Source of the DNA: Holophagae bacterium
GTDB lineage: Bacteria; Acidobacteriota; Holophagae; Acanthopleuribacterales; Acanthopleuribacteraceae
DNA: 64,000 nt
Reading direction: 5' to 3'
Assembly: GCA_030429565.1 (NCBI GenBank)
Contig: JAUIFE010000006.1
Location: forward strand, 330,741 to 394,740
Shown here: positions 1 through 8,861 of the stretch, piece after piece
How positions within the stretch are numbered: the first letter of the stretch is position 1
Layout of the letters: each line of letters begins with the position of its first letter
The notes under the pieces: generated by a model
Databases searched by the model: none
The model's input: only the letters and a program-made list of their open reading frames with translations
What the model was told of the DNA's origin: nothing
Translations under genes and position numbers: made by a program

Positions 1-1188
1 GGCGGTGGTTTCGCGCTATTTGCCGTCTCCGAAAGCGATGCTTGGACCATTAGCGCCAAGGTCGCCTCGCTCAATACGGCCTCTGGTGATTCACCGGCGA
101 TTGCCGAGGCGGTTTCGGCGACACGCGCCGACACGCGTTTGGTTTTCCCCAGCTTGCCCTACATGTTCGGCGCCAATACCGCGCTCGTTTTAGTGAACAT
201 GGGTGATGAACCTCAAGATATTGTTCTGCAAGTGTTTACCGAACAAGGATTCGTGTGGGCCACCAATCCAATTCGCCTTGAACCACGGCGGCCTTTGCCG
301 CAGCTCATGGCTTTGGTGTTGCCCGAACTCACCGTTTCCAGTTACATCACCGTCGTCGGCGCCCAGGCGATGGTTGGCGGCGTGTTTAATTTCAACACGC
401 TCAATGAACCTTCGCTGATGAACGCTTTGCCGAACCCCGCCGTTAACAGCGCCCAACTCGACGAACTGGTGATGACAATGAACAGCAGCGCCGAAATCAT
501 CGCTGCTTACGGCACCGCCACCAGCGTGGTGTTTAACAAAAACGAAACGCCCAAACGCGAGGATTGTCCCGCGGTCGAAACGACCTTTAACCCCGCACAG
601 TCGGAAAGTTTTTTGGCGGCCACCCTCGATTGGGGCGCCGGCTGTACCAACATGCTCGGTGTCTATCACGCCGGCGCGCTGGGTTTGTCGTTGTCCCGTG
701 ACGGTGGTGTCAGTGCGGCCTGGATGGCGGGCCAACTCAACTTTGATCAATTTGTGACCCGCTACCAGGGCGAGGAATTTCGCATTAACGGCACGGTTCA
801 AGCGGAAGGTTCGACGCTGTCGGCCAATTTCCAACTCAACGGCGCATGGCAGGCTGAGGCGCTGTCGGCTTTTGCTAGTGGGGATGTGGCCGCCTCGGTG
901 AATTTGGCGGTCAGTCGCCGCGAGGCCGGCTTCACGGTGCAGGGCGCCTACCAAACGCAAATCAACGGCGCTTCAAGTTACGACATTACCGCCGTCATTG
1001 AGGCGGGTGATCCGCTGTTTTACGACTTCACCACCTGTGCCTGGCCGACGCGTGGCACGGTGCAATTTCAGCTCTACAGCAATGCCGGTTTCTCCGGTTC
1101 ACTTAATTACAACACCGGTGATTGCAACACGGCCGTGTTGACTATTGCCGGCAAATCGGAAACGATCTCGCTCGGCAGCGGCGGTTAA
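1..1188 (+). CDS. C-terminal part of a secreted protein of unknown function (5' truncated)
   Basis: The reading frame is open from the first base of the window, so the gene begins outside it; about 395 residues are visible. I do not recognise a family. The visible part is rich in Ala, Asn, Gly, Thr and Val with alternating hydrophobic and polar residues, as in beta-rich exported or surface proteins. Two cysteine-containing stretches lie near residues 180-225 and 335-380. A segment beginning LVFPSLPYMFGANTALVLVN resembles repeat modules of large extracellular proteins. The C-terminus ends in a Gly/Ser tail without a recognisable sorting signal. The gene is convergent with the beta-propeller gene to its right, 13 bp away. 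An internal start near 139 is possible but unlikely, because coding character continues upstream. Confidence 0.7.
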   Translation, partial: GGGFALFAVSESDAWTISAKVASLNTASGDSPAIAEAVSATRADTRLVFPSLPYMFGANTALVLVNMGDEPQDIVLQVFTEQGFVWATNPIRLEPRRPLPQLMALVLPELTVSSYITVVGAQAMVGGVFNFNTLNEPSLMNALPNPAVNSAQLDELVMTMNSSAEIIAAYGTATSVVFNKNETPKREDCPAVETTFNPAQSESFLAATLDWGAGCTNMLGVYHAGALGLSLSRDGGVSAAWMAGQLNFDQFVTRYQGEEFRINGTVQAEGSTLSANFQLNGAWQAEALSAFASGDVAASVNLAVSRREAGFTVQGAYQTQINGASSYDITAVIEAGDPLFYDFTTCAWPTRGTVQFQLYSNAGFSGSLNYNTGDCNTAVLTIAGKSETISLGSGG

Positions 1189-1201
1189 AGCGATGCGCCG
1201 C

Positions 1202-2176
1202 TTACGGCTTGGTATGTTCGCCGATGTCGACGAAATAAACATCCTTTAAACCGTTTTGCGGACCGGCCTGGAACTGGGTAAGGTCTTCCGCTTGCAACGT
1301 TTTGTTGCGCGGCAGTGACAGCGGGCGGCCCCAGATTCCCGGTTGGGACGGCACCCAGGCGCGGCTAAAGTACAACACCCGCCCGTCGGGACTGAGGCGC
1401 ATGCCGTCGTCATCGGCCAGTAATACGTCGGCCGGCAACAGCGGTTTGGGTTCGCCCCAGCCGCCGTCTTTGTTGCGGAAGTAAATGTGCAGGCGACGCG
1501 CGCCGCCCAGGCGAGGCATTTTTTTGGGGATGATGAGGAACCGTTCGTCCGGTGAAACCAAAACATTGGCGCCCAACTCGGCCTCGTCGAGGATGCCGGC
1601 AACAATGGTTGCGGGATCGGTTGTGCCAAGATCGACACGCACCAAATCACTGCGCGAGAAGTCGGCGGCGACGCGGTTAAAGTACAAAATGCCGCTGTGA
1701 CAGATGGACGGGAAAAATTCGATGCCGAGGCCGTTGACGCGGCGGTCCAACACGCGCGGTTCACCCCAGCCGTCATCCGTGCGAGTGACGACCCAAATGT
1801 CGCTGTTGCCCTCAGGTGCGCTAAGGCGACGGGGTCGGTCTGAGACAAAATAGACGCTTTTGCCGTCGGGACTGAAAACGGGTTCGAAATCGCTGTGTTG
1901 CCCCGAGAAAGGGACGGGCCGAGGTGGTGACCAGCGTCCGTCCTCGCGCTGGGTGTGGAGAATAAGGCCGTGGTGCCCGAGCAATAACCAAAAAACGGCC
2001 TGGCGGCCGTCGGGCGAGAAGCTGGGTTCGCGTTCGTTGAAGGCGCGCGAGAAGGTGCCGGCGCCGTAAAGGGCGGGGCTTGCGGTGGCTACGTGCTTGG
2101 CGGGCGCATTTGGGTTGGCGGCGGCGAGCAGCGTCGTCAGCGCGCAAAAGGCGAGTAGAAGTCGAATAGCAAACAT
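1202..2176 (-). CDS. Exported TolB-like PD40 beta-propeller protein
   Basis: 324 residues. Residues 1-20 form a signal peptide (basic N-terminus, Leu/Ala core, AAA-type cleavage region), so the protein is probably periplasmic or secreted. Repeated PD40 motifs are visible, for example FSPDGRQAVF, FSPDGKSVYF, VSPDERFLI and LSPDGRVLYF, spaced as in a six-bladed TolB-type propeller. It has no N-terminal TolB domain and no Pal partner gene nearby, so I do not call it tolB. Such propellers usually bind proteins or ligands; no catalytic site is seen. The start follows an AAAGG Shine-Dalgarno at about 8 nt. It stands alone, upstream of nothing obvious on its strand. Confidence 0.75.
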   Translation of the reverse strand: MFAIRLLLAFCALTTLLAAANPNAPAKHVATASPALYGAGTFSRAFNEREPSFSPDGRQAVFWLLLGHHGLILHTQREDGRWSPPRPVPFSGQHSDFEPVFSPDGKSVYFVSDRPRRLSAPEGNSDIWVVTRTDDGWGEPRVLDRRVNGLGIEFFPSICHSGILYFNRVAADFSRSDLVRVDLGTTDPATIVAGILDEAELGANVLVSPDERFLIIPKKMPRLGGARRLHIYFRNKDGGWGEPKPLLPADVLLADDDGMRLSPDGRVLYFSRAWVPSQPGIWGRPLSLPRNKTLQAEDLTQFQAGPQNGLKDVYFVDIGEHTKP

Positions 2177-2236
2177 ATTAAAACCTTTAATAAAAATAGA
2201 GATAGGGGGCTCGCGGCGGACGCGAACTAAAAAGAA

Positions 2237-4192
2237 TTAATGGTGGCCGGTCAGGCTCTCGCTGTCGTCCTCAACGGTCACCGTGACGTGGTGATGGACC
2301 GGTAGTGACAAAATAAAGGTGGCACCGTTGTCTTTTCCACCCGATGAGGCGCGAATGGTGCCACCCATGGCCTCAATCGCGTTACGGCAAAAGTGCAGCC
2401 CAAAGCCGTGCCCGTACTTTTTGGTGGTGAATCCGTGCTGGAACAAATTTTTAATGTTGGGTTCACTAATGCCCACGCCCGAATCGGAAATCTTGAGCAC
2501 GACCCAATTGTCTTCTTCGCTAATGTCGATCTGCAAGTTCTTGCGACTGGGAGGGCACTCCTCCATGGCCTCAATGGCGTTTTTGAGTAGGTTGATCAAC
2601 ACGTGCAGGAAGGAGGAGGTCGGGATGGTGACCTTGGGGATGGGACGGTAGTTGCGGTGGATGCGGATGGCGTGTTTCTTAATCGCTTCCATTTGAATTT
2701 TAAGCGCGTCTTCGGTGAGTTTGGCAATGTCCTGCGCTTCCAGCCGTTCGTTGTTTTTGGCGTGGGTCTGCTGGGTCTCAATCACGTCGCGCATTAAGTG
2801 GATTTTGTCGTTAATCTCTAAAACCAAACGCTGTAGTTCTTTAAAATCTTTTTCGATGACCCCGCCGACGCGCGTGAGGTACTCCGGCAGCTTGGAACCC
2901 TTGGCGTCTTCGGTAAGGAAGGTGACCAAGTTGTCGGTGTTGGCTTCCAGTAAGGTAAAGGCTCGAGACAGCAGCGGAATCCGGCTGCGCGACACCAGTT
3001 CCTGAATGAAATTGCCGGTGACGTTGACGCTATTGAGTACGTTGGCGATGTTGTGAAGCACGCCGGTTGCAAATTCAGCGCGGCCGACGGTGTGGGCTTG
3101 GGCCAGCGAGGTTTCCTGTGCTTTTTGCAGCTCGATCTCGGCTTTTTTACGTTGGGTAATGTCGGTATTGGATCCAGACAGGCGAATGACACGGCCCTTG
3201 TCGTCGAGGACCGCTGCGCCGCGCACGAAAAACCACACGATGCGGCCGTCCTTGTGGAACATGCGGTGTTCGCCTTCGTACACATGCGGCTCGTGCGCCA
3301 ACTGTTCCATGATGCGGCGGAACAGACTCTGGCGGTCCTCGGGATGAATCAGTTTGAGCCAGTCCTTGAGGTTGTTGGTGATTTCGTGATCGGAAAAACC
3401 CAGCATCGCTTTGAGGTTGGGCGCGACATACAGCCACCACGAACCGATTTTCCAATCCCAGATGCCGACCTTCCCCGCTGCTACGGCGCGCGCATACCGC
3501 TCTTCACTCATGCGTAGGTTACGTGCCCGCACTTCGACCTTGTACTCCAACTTGCGGTTGAAACTCTCGATTTCTTCGAAGAGGAAGTAATTGGTGAGCA
3601 CGATGCCGGCCTGGTCGGTGATCAATTGCAATACCCGTTCGTTTTCCTGTGAAAAGGCACCGATATCCGGGTGCGATAAGTTTAAAACGCCGAGAGTGTT
3701 ACCGCGGCCCTTAATCGGCAGGCACAGCAGCGACTGGATGCGGTTGGACACCTTGGACTCAATGGGAACAAAAATGGAACTTTTACTCACGTCTTCAATC
3801 AGCAGTGACGTCCCGTGTTCCGCGACCCAACCGGCGGCACCGTCGCCAATTTTCATTTTGCGCTGTAGCTTGGAAGCGGGCGGAAAGTATTTGGGTTTTG
3901 TGTTTTCTTGCCCGCGTGCCGAGACGAGAATTAAAAACTTCTCATCGGGATCCAACAACCATAGCGAGCAGTTCTCGGCGGTGGTTTCATCGATAATGAG
4001 ATCGACAATTTCGGTACAAATTCGTTGCTTGTCGTGGCTCCAGCTAATCGAATCGCTGATGCGTTTGATAATCGAGAATTCTTTAACCTTGTCGACAAAA
4101 GCAGCGTTGGAGGTGGCCAGCGCCTCGGCATAGGCGTCGCGTTCACGGGTTAATTTTTGGATTTCGGCCTGCAAGGCCGCTTCTTGTGTCAT
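2237..4192 (-). CDS. GAF-PAS sensor histidine kinase
   Basis: 651 residues without transmembrane segments, so a cytoplasmic sensor. Order: short coiled coil (1-30), GAF domain (about 40-205), coiled coil, PAS_3-type PAS domain (about 230-350, with the HPEDR and FHKDGRIVWF signatures), then a dimerisation/phosphoacceptor helix with the H-box GVLHNIANVLNSV, and a HATPase_c domain with N-box (LINLLKNAIEAM), G1 (DSGVGI) and G2 (HGFGLHFC) motifs. The H-box is the LHNxxNxLNS type rather than HELRTPL. No receiver or output domain is attached. It lies 6 bp downstream of the HDOD gene, on the same strand, and is probably co-transcribed with it. The cognate response regulator is not evident here. Confidence 0.88.
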   Translation of the reverse strand: MTQEAALQAEIQKLTRERDAYAEALATSNAAFVDKVKEFSIIKRISDSISWSHDKQRICTEIVDLIIDETTAENCSLWLLDPDEKFLILVSARGQENTKPKYFPPASKLQRKMKIGDGAAGWVAEHGTSLLIEDVSKSSIFVPIESKVSNRIQSLLCLPIKGRGNTLGVLNLSHPDIGAFSQENERVLQLITDQAGIVLTNYFLFEEIESFNRKLEYKVEVRARNLRMSEERYARAVAAGKVGIWDWKIGSWWLYVAPNLKAMLGFSDHEITNNLKDWLKLIHPEDRQSLFRRIMEQLAHEPHVYEGEHRMFHKDGRIVWFFVRGAAVLDDKGRVIRLSGSNTDITQRKKAEIELQKAQETSLAQAHTVGRAEFATGVLHNIANVLNSVNVTGNFIQELVSRSRIPLLSRAFTLLEANTDNLVTFLTEDAKGSKLPEYLTRVGGVIEKDFKELQRLVLEINDKIHLMRDVIETQQTHAKNNERLEAQDIAKLTEDALKIQMEAIKKHAIRIHRNYRPIPKVTIPTSSFLHVLINLLKNAIEAMEECPPSRKNLQIDISEEDNWVVLKISDSGVGISEPNIKNLFQHGFTTKKYGHGFGLHFCRNAIEAMGGTIRASSGGKDNGATFILSLPVHHHVTVTVEDDSESLTGHH

Positions 4193-4198
4193 GTTCCA

Positions 4199-5053
4199 TC
4201 ACCCCGTCACAAATGCCTCGAAATCGCCACGATGATTGTCGAGATCTTCGAGGGCCGGCGCCAACAGGTCGTCCGTCATGCCGTAAGTGTTGATGGCGAT
4301 CGGGTCCCGTTCGACTTGGGCGTTGTCACCGCCGGAACCCAGATTAATTTGGCGGCAGCCGTAGTCGGCGGCCTGGATCACGGCGCACAGCAAGCGGTTG
4401 GACTCTTGGGCGCCGGTAATATTGTGGTGGAAATGGATCGCTTCGACGACCGGGTCGGGGAATTGCCACTTGCGTGCCAGATGGTAGCCGGCTTCGGCGT
4501 GGTCCATGCCCAGTATCCGCTGCTCGGCCTCGCCTATCCAGAGCCCTTCCTGTTTGACGAGTTTGACGACTTCGGTGTACTCCTCGTTGAAGTAGTTGTC
4601 AAAAATGACCTTACCCAGGTCGTGCAGCAACCCGGAAAGAAAAACGGTATCGCTGTCGATGTGTTTGGGCATGGGTACTTTCTTGGCGAGCGTTTTGGCT
4701 AGGGAGGCAACGCCCAGCGAGTGAATCCAAAACTTTTGCCGGTCGAACGTACCCTGCGACGCGTTGGATTGAAAAACCGATACACCCATGGCGATGGTTT
4801 TGACCATCGCGAAACCCAGTATCACGGTGGCGTGATTGATCGACGAAATATTGCGCACCTTGCCGTAAAAAGCCGAATTCACCAACCGCAAAATAATCGA
4901 ACTGATCGACTGATCTTTGGACAACACTTTGCCCAAAGTGGCGGCGTTGGCGCTGGGGCTTTCTGTGGTTTTGATAATTTTTTGGATGATGGTCGGCAAG
5001 GTCGGTAGATTGTTCACCTTTTGGATGAAAATCCGGCGTTCCATTTTTTCCAT
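4199..5053 (-). CDS. HDOD-domain signalling protein
   Basis: 284 residues. An HDOD domain fills residues 8-205: LPTLPTIIQKI near the start, the DQSISSIILRLVNSAFYG signature, and a retained HDLGK motif in the second half. HDOD proteins are HD-GYP-related regulators, usually without phosphodiesterase activity, that act in signalling, often beside histidine kinases or chemotaxis genes. The C-terminal 70 residues look like a helical tail. The start is the first ATG; a second ATG three codons later is also possible. The GAF-PAS kinase follows 6 bp downstream, so the two probably form one sensory operon. The output is unknown. Confidence 0.85.
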   Translation of the reverse strand: MEKMERRIFIQKVNNLPTLPTIIQKIIKTTESPSANAATLGKVLSKDQSISSIILRLVNSAFYGKVRNISSINHATVILGFAMVKTIAMGVSVFQSNASQGTFDRQKFWIHSLGVASLAKTLAKKVPMPKHIDSDTVFLSGLLHDLGKVIFDNYFNEEYTEVVKLVKQEGLWIGEAEQRILGMDHAEAGYHLARKWQFPDPVVEAIHFHHNITGAQESNRLLCAVIQAADYGCRQINLGSGGDNAQVERDPIAINTYGMTDDLLAPALEDLDNHRGDFEAFVTG

Positions 5054-5299
5054 GGTATGCGCGCGTCCTGTGTTACTGGGTATCTATGCCATCATACCCC
5101 ATTGAAACCGGCATGAAGAGCAGAAAAGCTGGATTGGCTGAGGAAACGCCTGTTTTTGTGAATTCGGCGCTTGTCTCGGTCGCGCGCCATGCGGCCACCT
5201 CTTTCGCCGGCAATTCATCCCTTTTTTCCAACTTTGCCGCGCCCCTTTTCACGGCGTTTAAGGCTATACTTGGGGATCCTTGCGCGGAGGTGATTTAAG
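5054..5299. other. Divergent intergenic region, HDOD operon / pdxH
   Basis: 246 bp between the leftward HDOD gene and rightward pdxH must hold both promoters. On the + strand a TATACT -10-like hexamer lies at 5265-5270, but no convincing -35 sits 16-18 bp upstream, so I do not assign a promoter with confidence. A strong Shine-Dalgarno, GGAGGTGAT, covers 5286-5294. No coding potential was seen. Confidence 0.4.
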
Positions 5300-5902
5300 T
5301 TGGCTGATTTGCATAAACGCGATCTCAACGGCGACCCCATTCAGGCGTTCCAAAAGTGGTTTGAAGAGGCCCGGCAGAGCGGCGAAGCGATGGCCGAAGC
5401 GATGACATTGGCCACGGCCTCCGCCGACGGCATGCCTTCCGCGCGCATGGTTTTGCTCAAAGGCGTCGATGAACGCGGTTTTGTTTTTTACACCAACTAC
5501 GAGAGCCGCAAGGCGCAAGACCTGACTGCCAACCCACGCGCCGCGCTGGTGTTTTGGTGGGAAATTCAACGCCGTCAAGTACGCATTGCCGGCACCATCG
5601 ACAAGGTCGAAGAGGCTGAATCCCACGCCTACTTTCAATCGCGCCCGCGCGACAGTCGTCTCGGTGCCTGGACCTCGCCGCAATCCAAGGAAATTCCCGG
5701 GCGGACCTACCTCCTCAAAAAATACTCCGAAATGGAACGCCGATTTGGCGAGGAAACCATTCCCTGTCCCCAGTTTTGGGGTGGCTACCGCTTGACGCCG
5801 ACACGTTTTGAGTTTTGGCAGGAAAACGCCGGCCGCCTGCATGATCGCTTTGAGTATTTACCGGAAGAAAAAAGCTGGCGTCTGCGTCGCCTGGGGCCGT
5901 AG
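5300..5902 (+). CDS. pdxH: Pyridoxamine 5'-phosphate oxidase
   Basis: 200 residues, slightly shorter than typical PdxH (about 210-220). It is an FMN-dependent cytosolic oxidase that converts pyridoxine/pyridoxamine 5'-phosphate to pyridoxal 5'-phosphate in vitamin B6 biosynthesis and salvage. Signatures: SARMVLLKGVDERGFVFYTN followed by the SRKAQDL phosphate-binding segment, the LVFWW strand, and the conserved C-terminal tail with RLTPTRFEFW, HDR and RLGP. The start is a TTG six bases after a near-perfect GGAGGTGAT ribosome-binding site; no in-frame ATG gives a full N-terminus. It is monocistronic and convergent with the CULT-domain gene 10 bp away. Confidence 0.95.
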   Translation: MADLHKRDLNGDPIQAFQKWFEEARQSGEAMAEAMTLATASADGMPSARMVLLKGVDERGFVFYTNYESRKAQDLTANPRAALVFWWEIQRRQVRIAGTIDKVEEAESHAYFQSRPRDSRLGAWTSPQSKEIPGRTYLLKKYSEMERRFGEETIPCPQFWGGYRLTPTRFEFWQENAGRLHDRFEYLPEEKSWRLRRLGP

Positions 5903-5912
5903 CGCCCTCGTT

Positions 5913-6353
5913 TTATTCCTCTTGTTCGATCTCGATTAAGCGGTTTTCGATGAGGCCGAAAAAGGTTCCGCTACCCGAAAAATACCAACCGAGGTGGCGT
6001 CGGCAGGCGTTGCACAGGGCGATTTGCCATCGGTAACCGGCAAACCAGGTGAAATCGTCCGAGGGTTGACCCACGGCCATGGTGCCCGGTGCGATGCCAA
6101 AACAGGCCACGCGAAATACAAGACCCTGCGGGTTGAAAAAGGTGTGGCTGTGTTTTTCATTCATTTCCAGGCGCGCTTCGTCAAAGGTGACCAGCTCCTT
6201 GCACGCCTGACAGACAAGCCGCCGGTGAAAGGCTTTGTCGTGGTCTTGCAGGATCACCGGATCGAGGCCGTGGTCCGGTCGATCGTCCTGGGTTGGCGTG
6301 CCCTTTAACAGCAGGACGCCGGCAAGGAAGGGGTGAGTTTCCATAAGCGCCAC
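5913..6353 (-). CDS. Stand-alone CULT-domain (cereblon-like) protein
   Basis: 146 residues, GTG start at a good distance from an AGGAGGAGGT ribosome-binding site (an ATG three codons in is too far from it). Residues 44-140 match the CULT fold of eukaryotic cereblon and its small bacterial relatives: zinc ligands C48xxC51 and C114xxC117, a central SHTFFNPQG strand, then TWFAGYRW and HLGWYF. The three tryptophans of the cereblon ligand cage are all present as W103, W109 and W123. In cereblon this pocket binds thalidomide-type imides, uridine and C-terminal cyclic imides of proteins; the role of the bacterial proteins is unknown. There is no Lon-like domain, signal peptide or membrane segment, so it is probably cytosolic. 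It is convergent with pdxH; no partner is obvious. Confidence 0.85.
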   Translation of the reverse strand: MALMETHPFLAGVLLLKGTPTQDDRPDHGLDPVILQDHDKAFHRRLVCQACKELVTFDEARLEMNEKHSHTFFNPQGLVFRVACFGIAPGTMAVGQPSDDFTWFAGYRWQIALCNACRRHLGWYFSGSGTFFGLIENRLIEIEQEE

Positions 6354-6460
6354 CTGTTACCTCCTCCTGATGCGGGCCCTTGTACTGGCTTTATCGTCCA
6401 TCTTTGGTGTGATCTTGACGTGAAATTTGGTGTTGGCGGACGCGTGGCACAAGGCCGGCG

Positions 6461-6489
6461 TTGGCGCCTTGCCCTGCATCAGGTATCAT
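6461..6489 (+). promoter_or_regulatory. Putative sigma-70 promoter for the glycosyltransferase-rarD pair
   Basis: TTGGCG at 6461-6466 and TATCAT at 6484-6489 are separated by 17 bp. The start codon of the glycosyltransferase follows about 95 bp downstream. Confidence 0.42.
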
Positions 6490-6587
6490 ACCCTTTCCCG
6501 CCACGGCGCGCCGTGATGCGGATGGTTTTTTGACGGCCGTTTGCCGTTACATTTCCGCCAACACCCCGCCTAGCGAGAGCCGTCGTC

Positions 6588-7823
6588 ATGCAATCCACCG
6601 CCCCCGAAAAAGTCAGAGTCTTGCGCATCCAATCACGCATTTGCATCGGCGGGCCGGCGCTGAACACCTTGTTGGTGAGCAGCGGCTTGCCCAAAGACAC
6701 CTTCACGGTGCTTACCGTGGGCGGCCGTTTGTTGGACGACGAACGCAGTATGGAACCTTTTGCCTGGGATCGCGGTGCGGCCATGCACCTGCTTGAAGAA
6801 ATGGGGCGTTCGATTCACTGGAGTGACGATTTCCGTGCACTGCGCAAGTTGGTGAAACTGATGCGCCTGTACCGCCCACACATCGTCCACACCCACACGG
6901 CCAAGGCCGGCGCTTTGGGGCGGGTGGCCGCGTTTTTGGCGCGTGTGCCGGTGCGCATGCATACGTTTCACGGCCACGTTTTTCACGGCTACTTCAGCGC
7001 GCTTAAAAGCAAGTTAGCGGTCGCGGTTGAACGGGGCTTGGCGGCGCTGTCGCACGCGATTATCGCCATTTCGCCGCGCCAATACCAAGATTTGGTGCAG
7101 GTCTACCGGGCCGTGCCGGCCAAGAAGTGCCACGTGGTGCGCTTGGGTTTTGAATTGGACAAAATGGCGGGCGGTCAACGCGGCCTGTTTCGCCGCCAGT
7201 GGGGCTTGGGCGACGAAACCAAGTTGGTCGGCATTTTGGCGCGGCTGGTTCCCATCAAAAACCACCAACTGCTCATCGAGGCCATTGGCTGTTGGCGCCA
7301 ACAGTTTCCCGAGATTGGCCCCGATCAAGTGCGCTTCCTCATTATCGGCGACGGCGAGTTGCGGCCGCAATTGGAACAACGTGTCGCTGAACTGGGTATC
7401 CAACCTTGGGTGCTGTTTACCGGTTGGCAACGCGATACCCCGTCAATTTACGCCGACCTCGACCTCAATGTCCTGGTCAGCAAAAACGAGGGCACGCCGG
7501 TTACTTTGATTGAAGGGTTGGCTTGCGGCATTCCCATTCTCAGTACCGACGTCGGTGGTATTCGCGATTTTGCCGACGATGGATGCGGCACCATTGTCCC
7601 CGCCGATATCACGCCGGCGGCGCTGGCCGAAGCCTTGGCAAGCTTTTTGGCCGAGCCGGCGCGCTTGCAGCGCCTTGAACCGGCAGTGCAAGCCAATATC
7701 CGTGAAACCTTTCATGTCGACCGACTCGTAAAGGATATCGGCTGTCTTTACAGTCGTTTGCTGCAGGAGCGGCGGCCCCGTACCGCGGCCCGCACCACTT
7801 TAGGAGCGCCCAAATTACCATGA
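6588..7823 (+). CDS. Family 4 glycosyltransferase (GT-B fold)
   Basis: 411 residues. Two Rossmann-like halves: an N-terminal acceptor domain containing the VHTHTAKAGALGR and HTFHGHVFHGYF segments, and a C-terminal nucleotide-sugar domain with GxxxxxKNHQLLIEA, IIGDGELRPQLE, VLFTGWQ and the EX7E element NEGTPVTLIEGLACGIP. This is typical of retaining GT4 enzymes that build cell-surface polysaccharide or glycolipid. Neither donor nor acceptor can be read from the sequence, and no other polysaccharide genes are nearby. The stop overlaps the rarD start in an ATGA, so the two are translationally coupled. Confidence 0.88.
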   Translation: MQSTAPEKVRVLRIQSRICIGGPALNTLLVSSGLPKDTFTVLTVGGRLLDDERSMEPFAWDRGAAMHLLEEMGRSIHWSDDFRALRKLVKLMRLYRPHIVHTHTAKAGALGRVAAFLARVPVRMHTFHGHVFHGYFSALKSKLAVAVERGLAALSHAIIAISPRQYQDLVQVYRAVPAKKCHVVRLGFELDKMAGGQRGLFRRQWGLGDETKLVGILARLVPIKNHQLLIEAIGCWRQQFPEIGPDQVRFLIIGDGELRPQLEQRVAELGIQPWVLFTGWQRDTPSIYADLDLNVLVSKNEGTPVTLIEGLACGIPILSTDVGGIRDFADDGCGTIVPADITPAALAEALASFLAEPARLQRLEPAVQANIRETFHVDRLVKDIGCLYSRLLQERRPRTAARTTLGAPKLP

Positions 7824-8731
7824 ATTCTTCCGTCTCAGAGGCGCGTGCCGGCGCCGGTTATGCGCTTGCCGCTTTTCTATTCTGGGGTTTTGCGCCGCTG
7901 TTCTTTAAGTTACTGACCCGCGTCGGCGCCTATGAGATTCTCGTCCACCGTGTTTGGTGGTCCTGTGTGCTGCTGTGGCTGTTGCTGGCGGCGATGGGCA
8001 AAATCAAACCGGCTCTGGCGCTTTTCCGTAACCGTCGCCTCATGCTCGGTTTAACCGCGTCCGCGCTCCTGGTGGGCACCAATTGGCTGGTCTTCATTTA
8101 TTCGATTGTCAGTAACCGCGTGTTGGAAAGCAGCTTGGGTTACTTCATCAACCCATTGGTGAATGTGGTGCTCGGCATGCTGTTTTTGGGTGAACGGCTC
8201 AATGGGCGTCAGTGGTTTGCCGTTGCCGCCGCCGCAAGCGGGGTTTTTTACCTGACCTGGTCGACGGGCAATCTATCTTGGGTGTCGCTCGCTCTGGCGG
8301 GGACCTTCGGTTTGTACGGCTTGCTGCGCAAACAAATTGCCGTGTCCGCCATTGAGGGATTGTTTGTCGAAACCGTATTGCTGACGCCGCTTGCTTTGGT
8401 CGTGATGGTGATTTTTGCCGTGACCGATCGCGCTGTGTTCTTGAACCTGGATCGCACCGTCGATGTTTACCTGTTATTGACCGGCTTGGTGACCACGCTG
8501 CCTTTGTTGTGGTTTGCCGCCGCCGCTCGTCGCCTCAACCTTTCCACGCTGGGGTTCTTCCAATACCTGGCCCCGTCCTGTATGTTTTTTCTCGGTGTTT
8601 TCATTTTTAAAGAGCCCTTTTCATCAGCGCAGTTGATCACCTTTTCTTTGATCTGGCTGGGTTTGCTGGTGTTCTCGCTCGATTCGCTCTACCGCATGCG
8701 CCTGCGCGCGCCGCGGCCCGGCGCGGTCTGA
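7820..8731 (+). CDS. rarD: RarD-type EamA/DMT superfamily transporter
   Basis: 303 residues with about ten hydrophobic helices. The RarD-specific pattern is clear: FWGFAPLFFKLL and EILVHRVWWS at the start, then ESSLGYFINPLVNVVLGMLF, LGERL, YGLLRK, TTLPLLWFAAAARRLNLS and GFFQYLAPS. RarD proteins are inner-membrane permeases of the drug/metabolite transporter superfamily whose substrate is not established (linked historically to chloramphenicol resistance). It overlaps the glycosyltransferase by 4 bp, which suggests co-expression, not necessarily a common pathway. Confidence 0.92.
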   Translation: MNSSVSEARAGAGYALAAFLFWGFAPLFFKLLTRVGAYEILVHRVWWSCVLLWLLLAAMGKIKPALALFRNRRLMLGLTASALLVGTNWLVFIYSIVSNRVLESSLGYFINPLVNVVLGMLFLGERLNGRQWFAVAAAASGVFYLTWSTGNLSWVSLALAGTFGLYGLLRKQIAVSAIEGLFVETVLLTPLALVVMVIFAVTDRAVFLNLDRTVDVYLLLTGLVTTLPLLWFAAAARRLNLSTLGFFQYLAPSCMFFLGVFIFKEPFSSAQLITFSLIWLGLLVFSLDSLYRMRLRAPRPGAV

Positions 8732-8775
8732 ATCACCCTCGTCACCGTCGCTGCTTTGACGCCGCGCGGATCGGG

Positions 8776-8781
8776 TATAAT
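8776..8781 (+). promoter_or_regulatory. Consensus -10 element upstream of the RdgC-like gene
   Basis: A perfect TATAAT lies 80 bp before the start codon. A TTGACG upstream is only 14 bp away, shorter than the usual spacer, so the -35 assignment is uncertain. Confidence 0.4.
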
Positions 8782-8861
8782 GCCGGATTGCCGCACGCGG
8801 CTCGGCATCGGGTCGGCAGCCTTCCGGCTTCCTCAATGCGGTACTTTTAGGAGGACCTTCG

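Noticed and set aside
190..960. Long open frame on the minus strand inside the first gene
   Set aside because: It overlaps the secreted-protein frame in antisense, has no ribosome-binding site and an unnatural residue composition (His/Arg/Gln-rich); it is a shadow of high-GC coding sequence.
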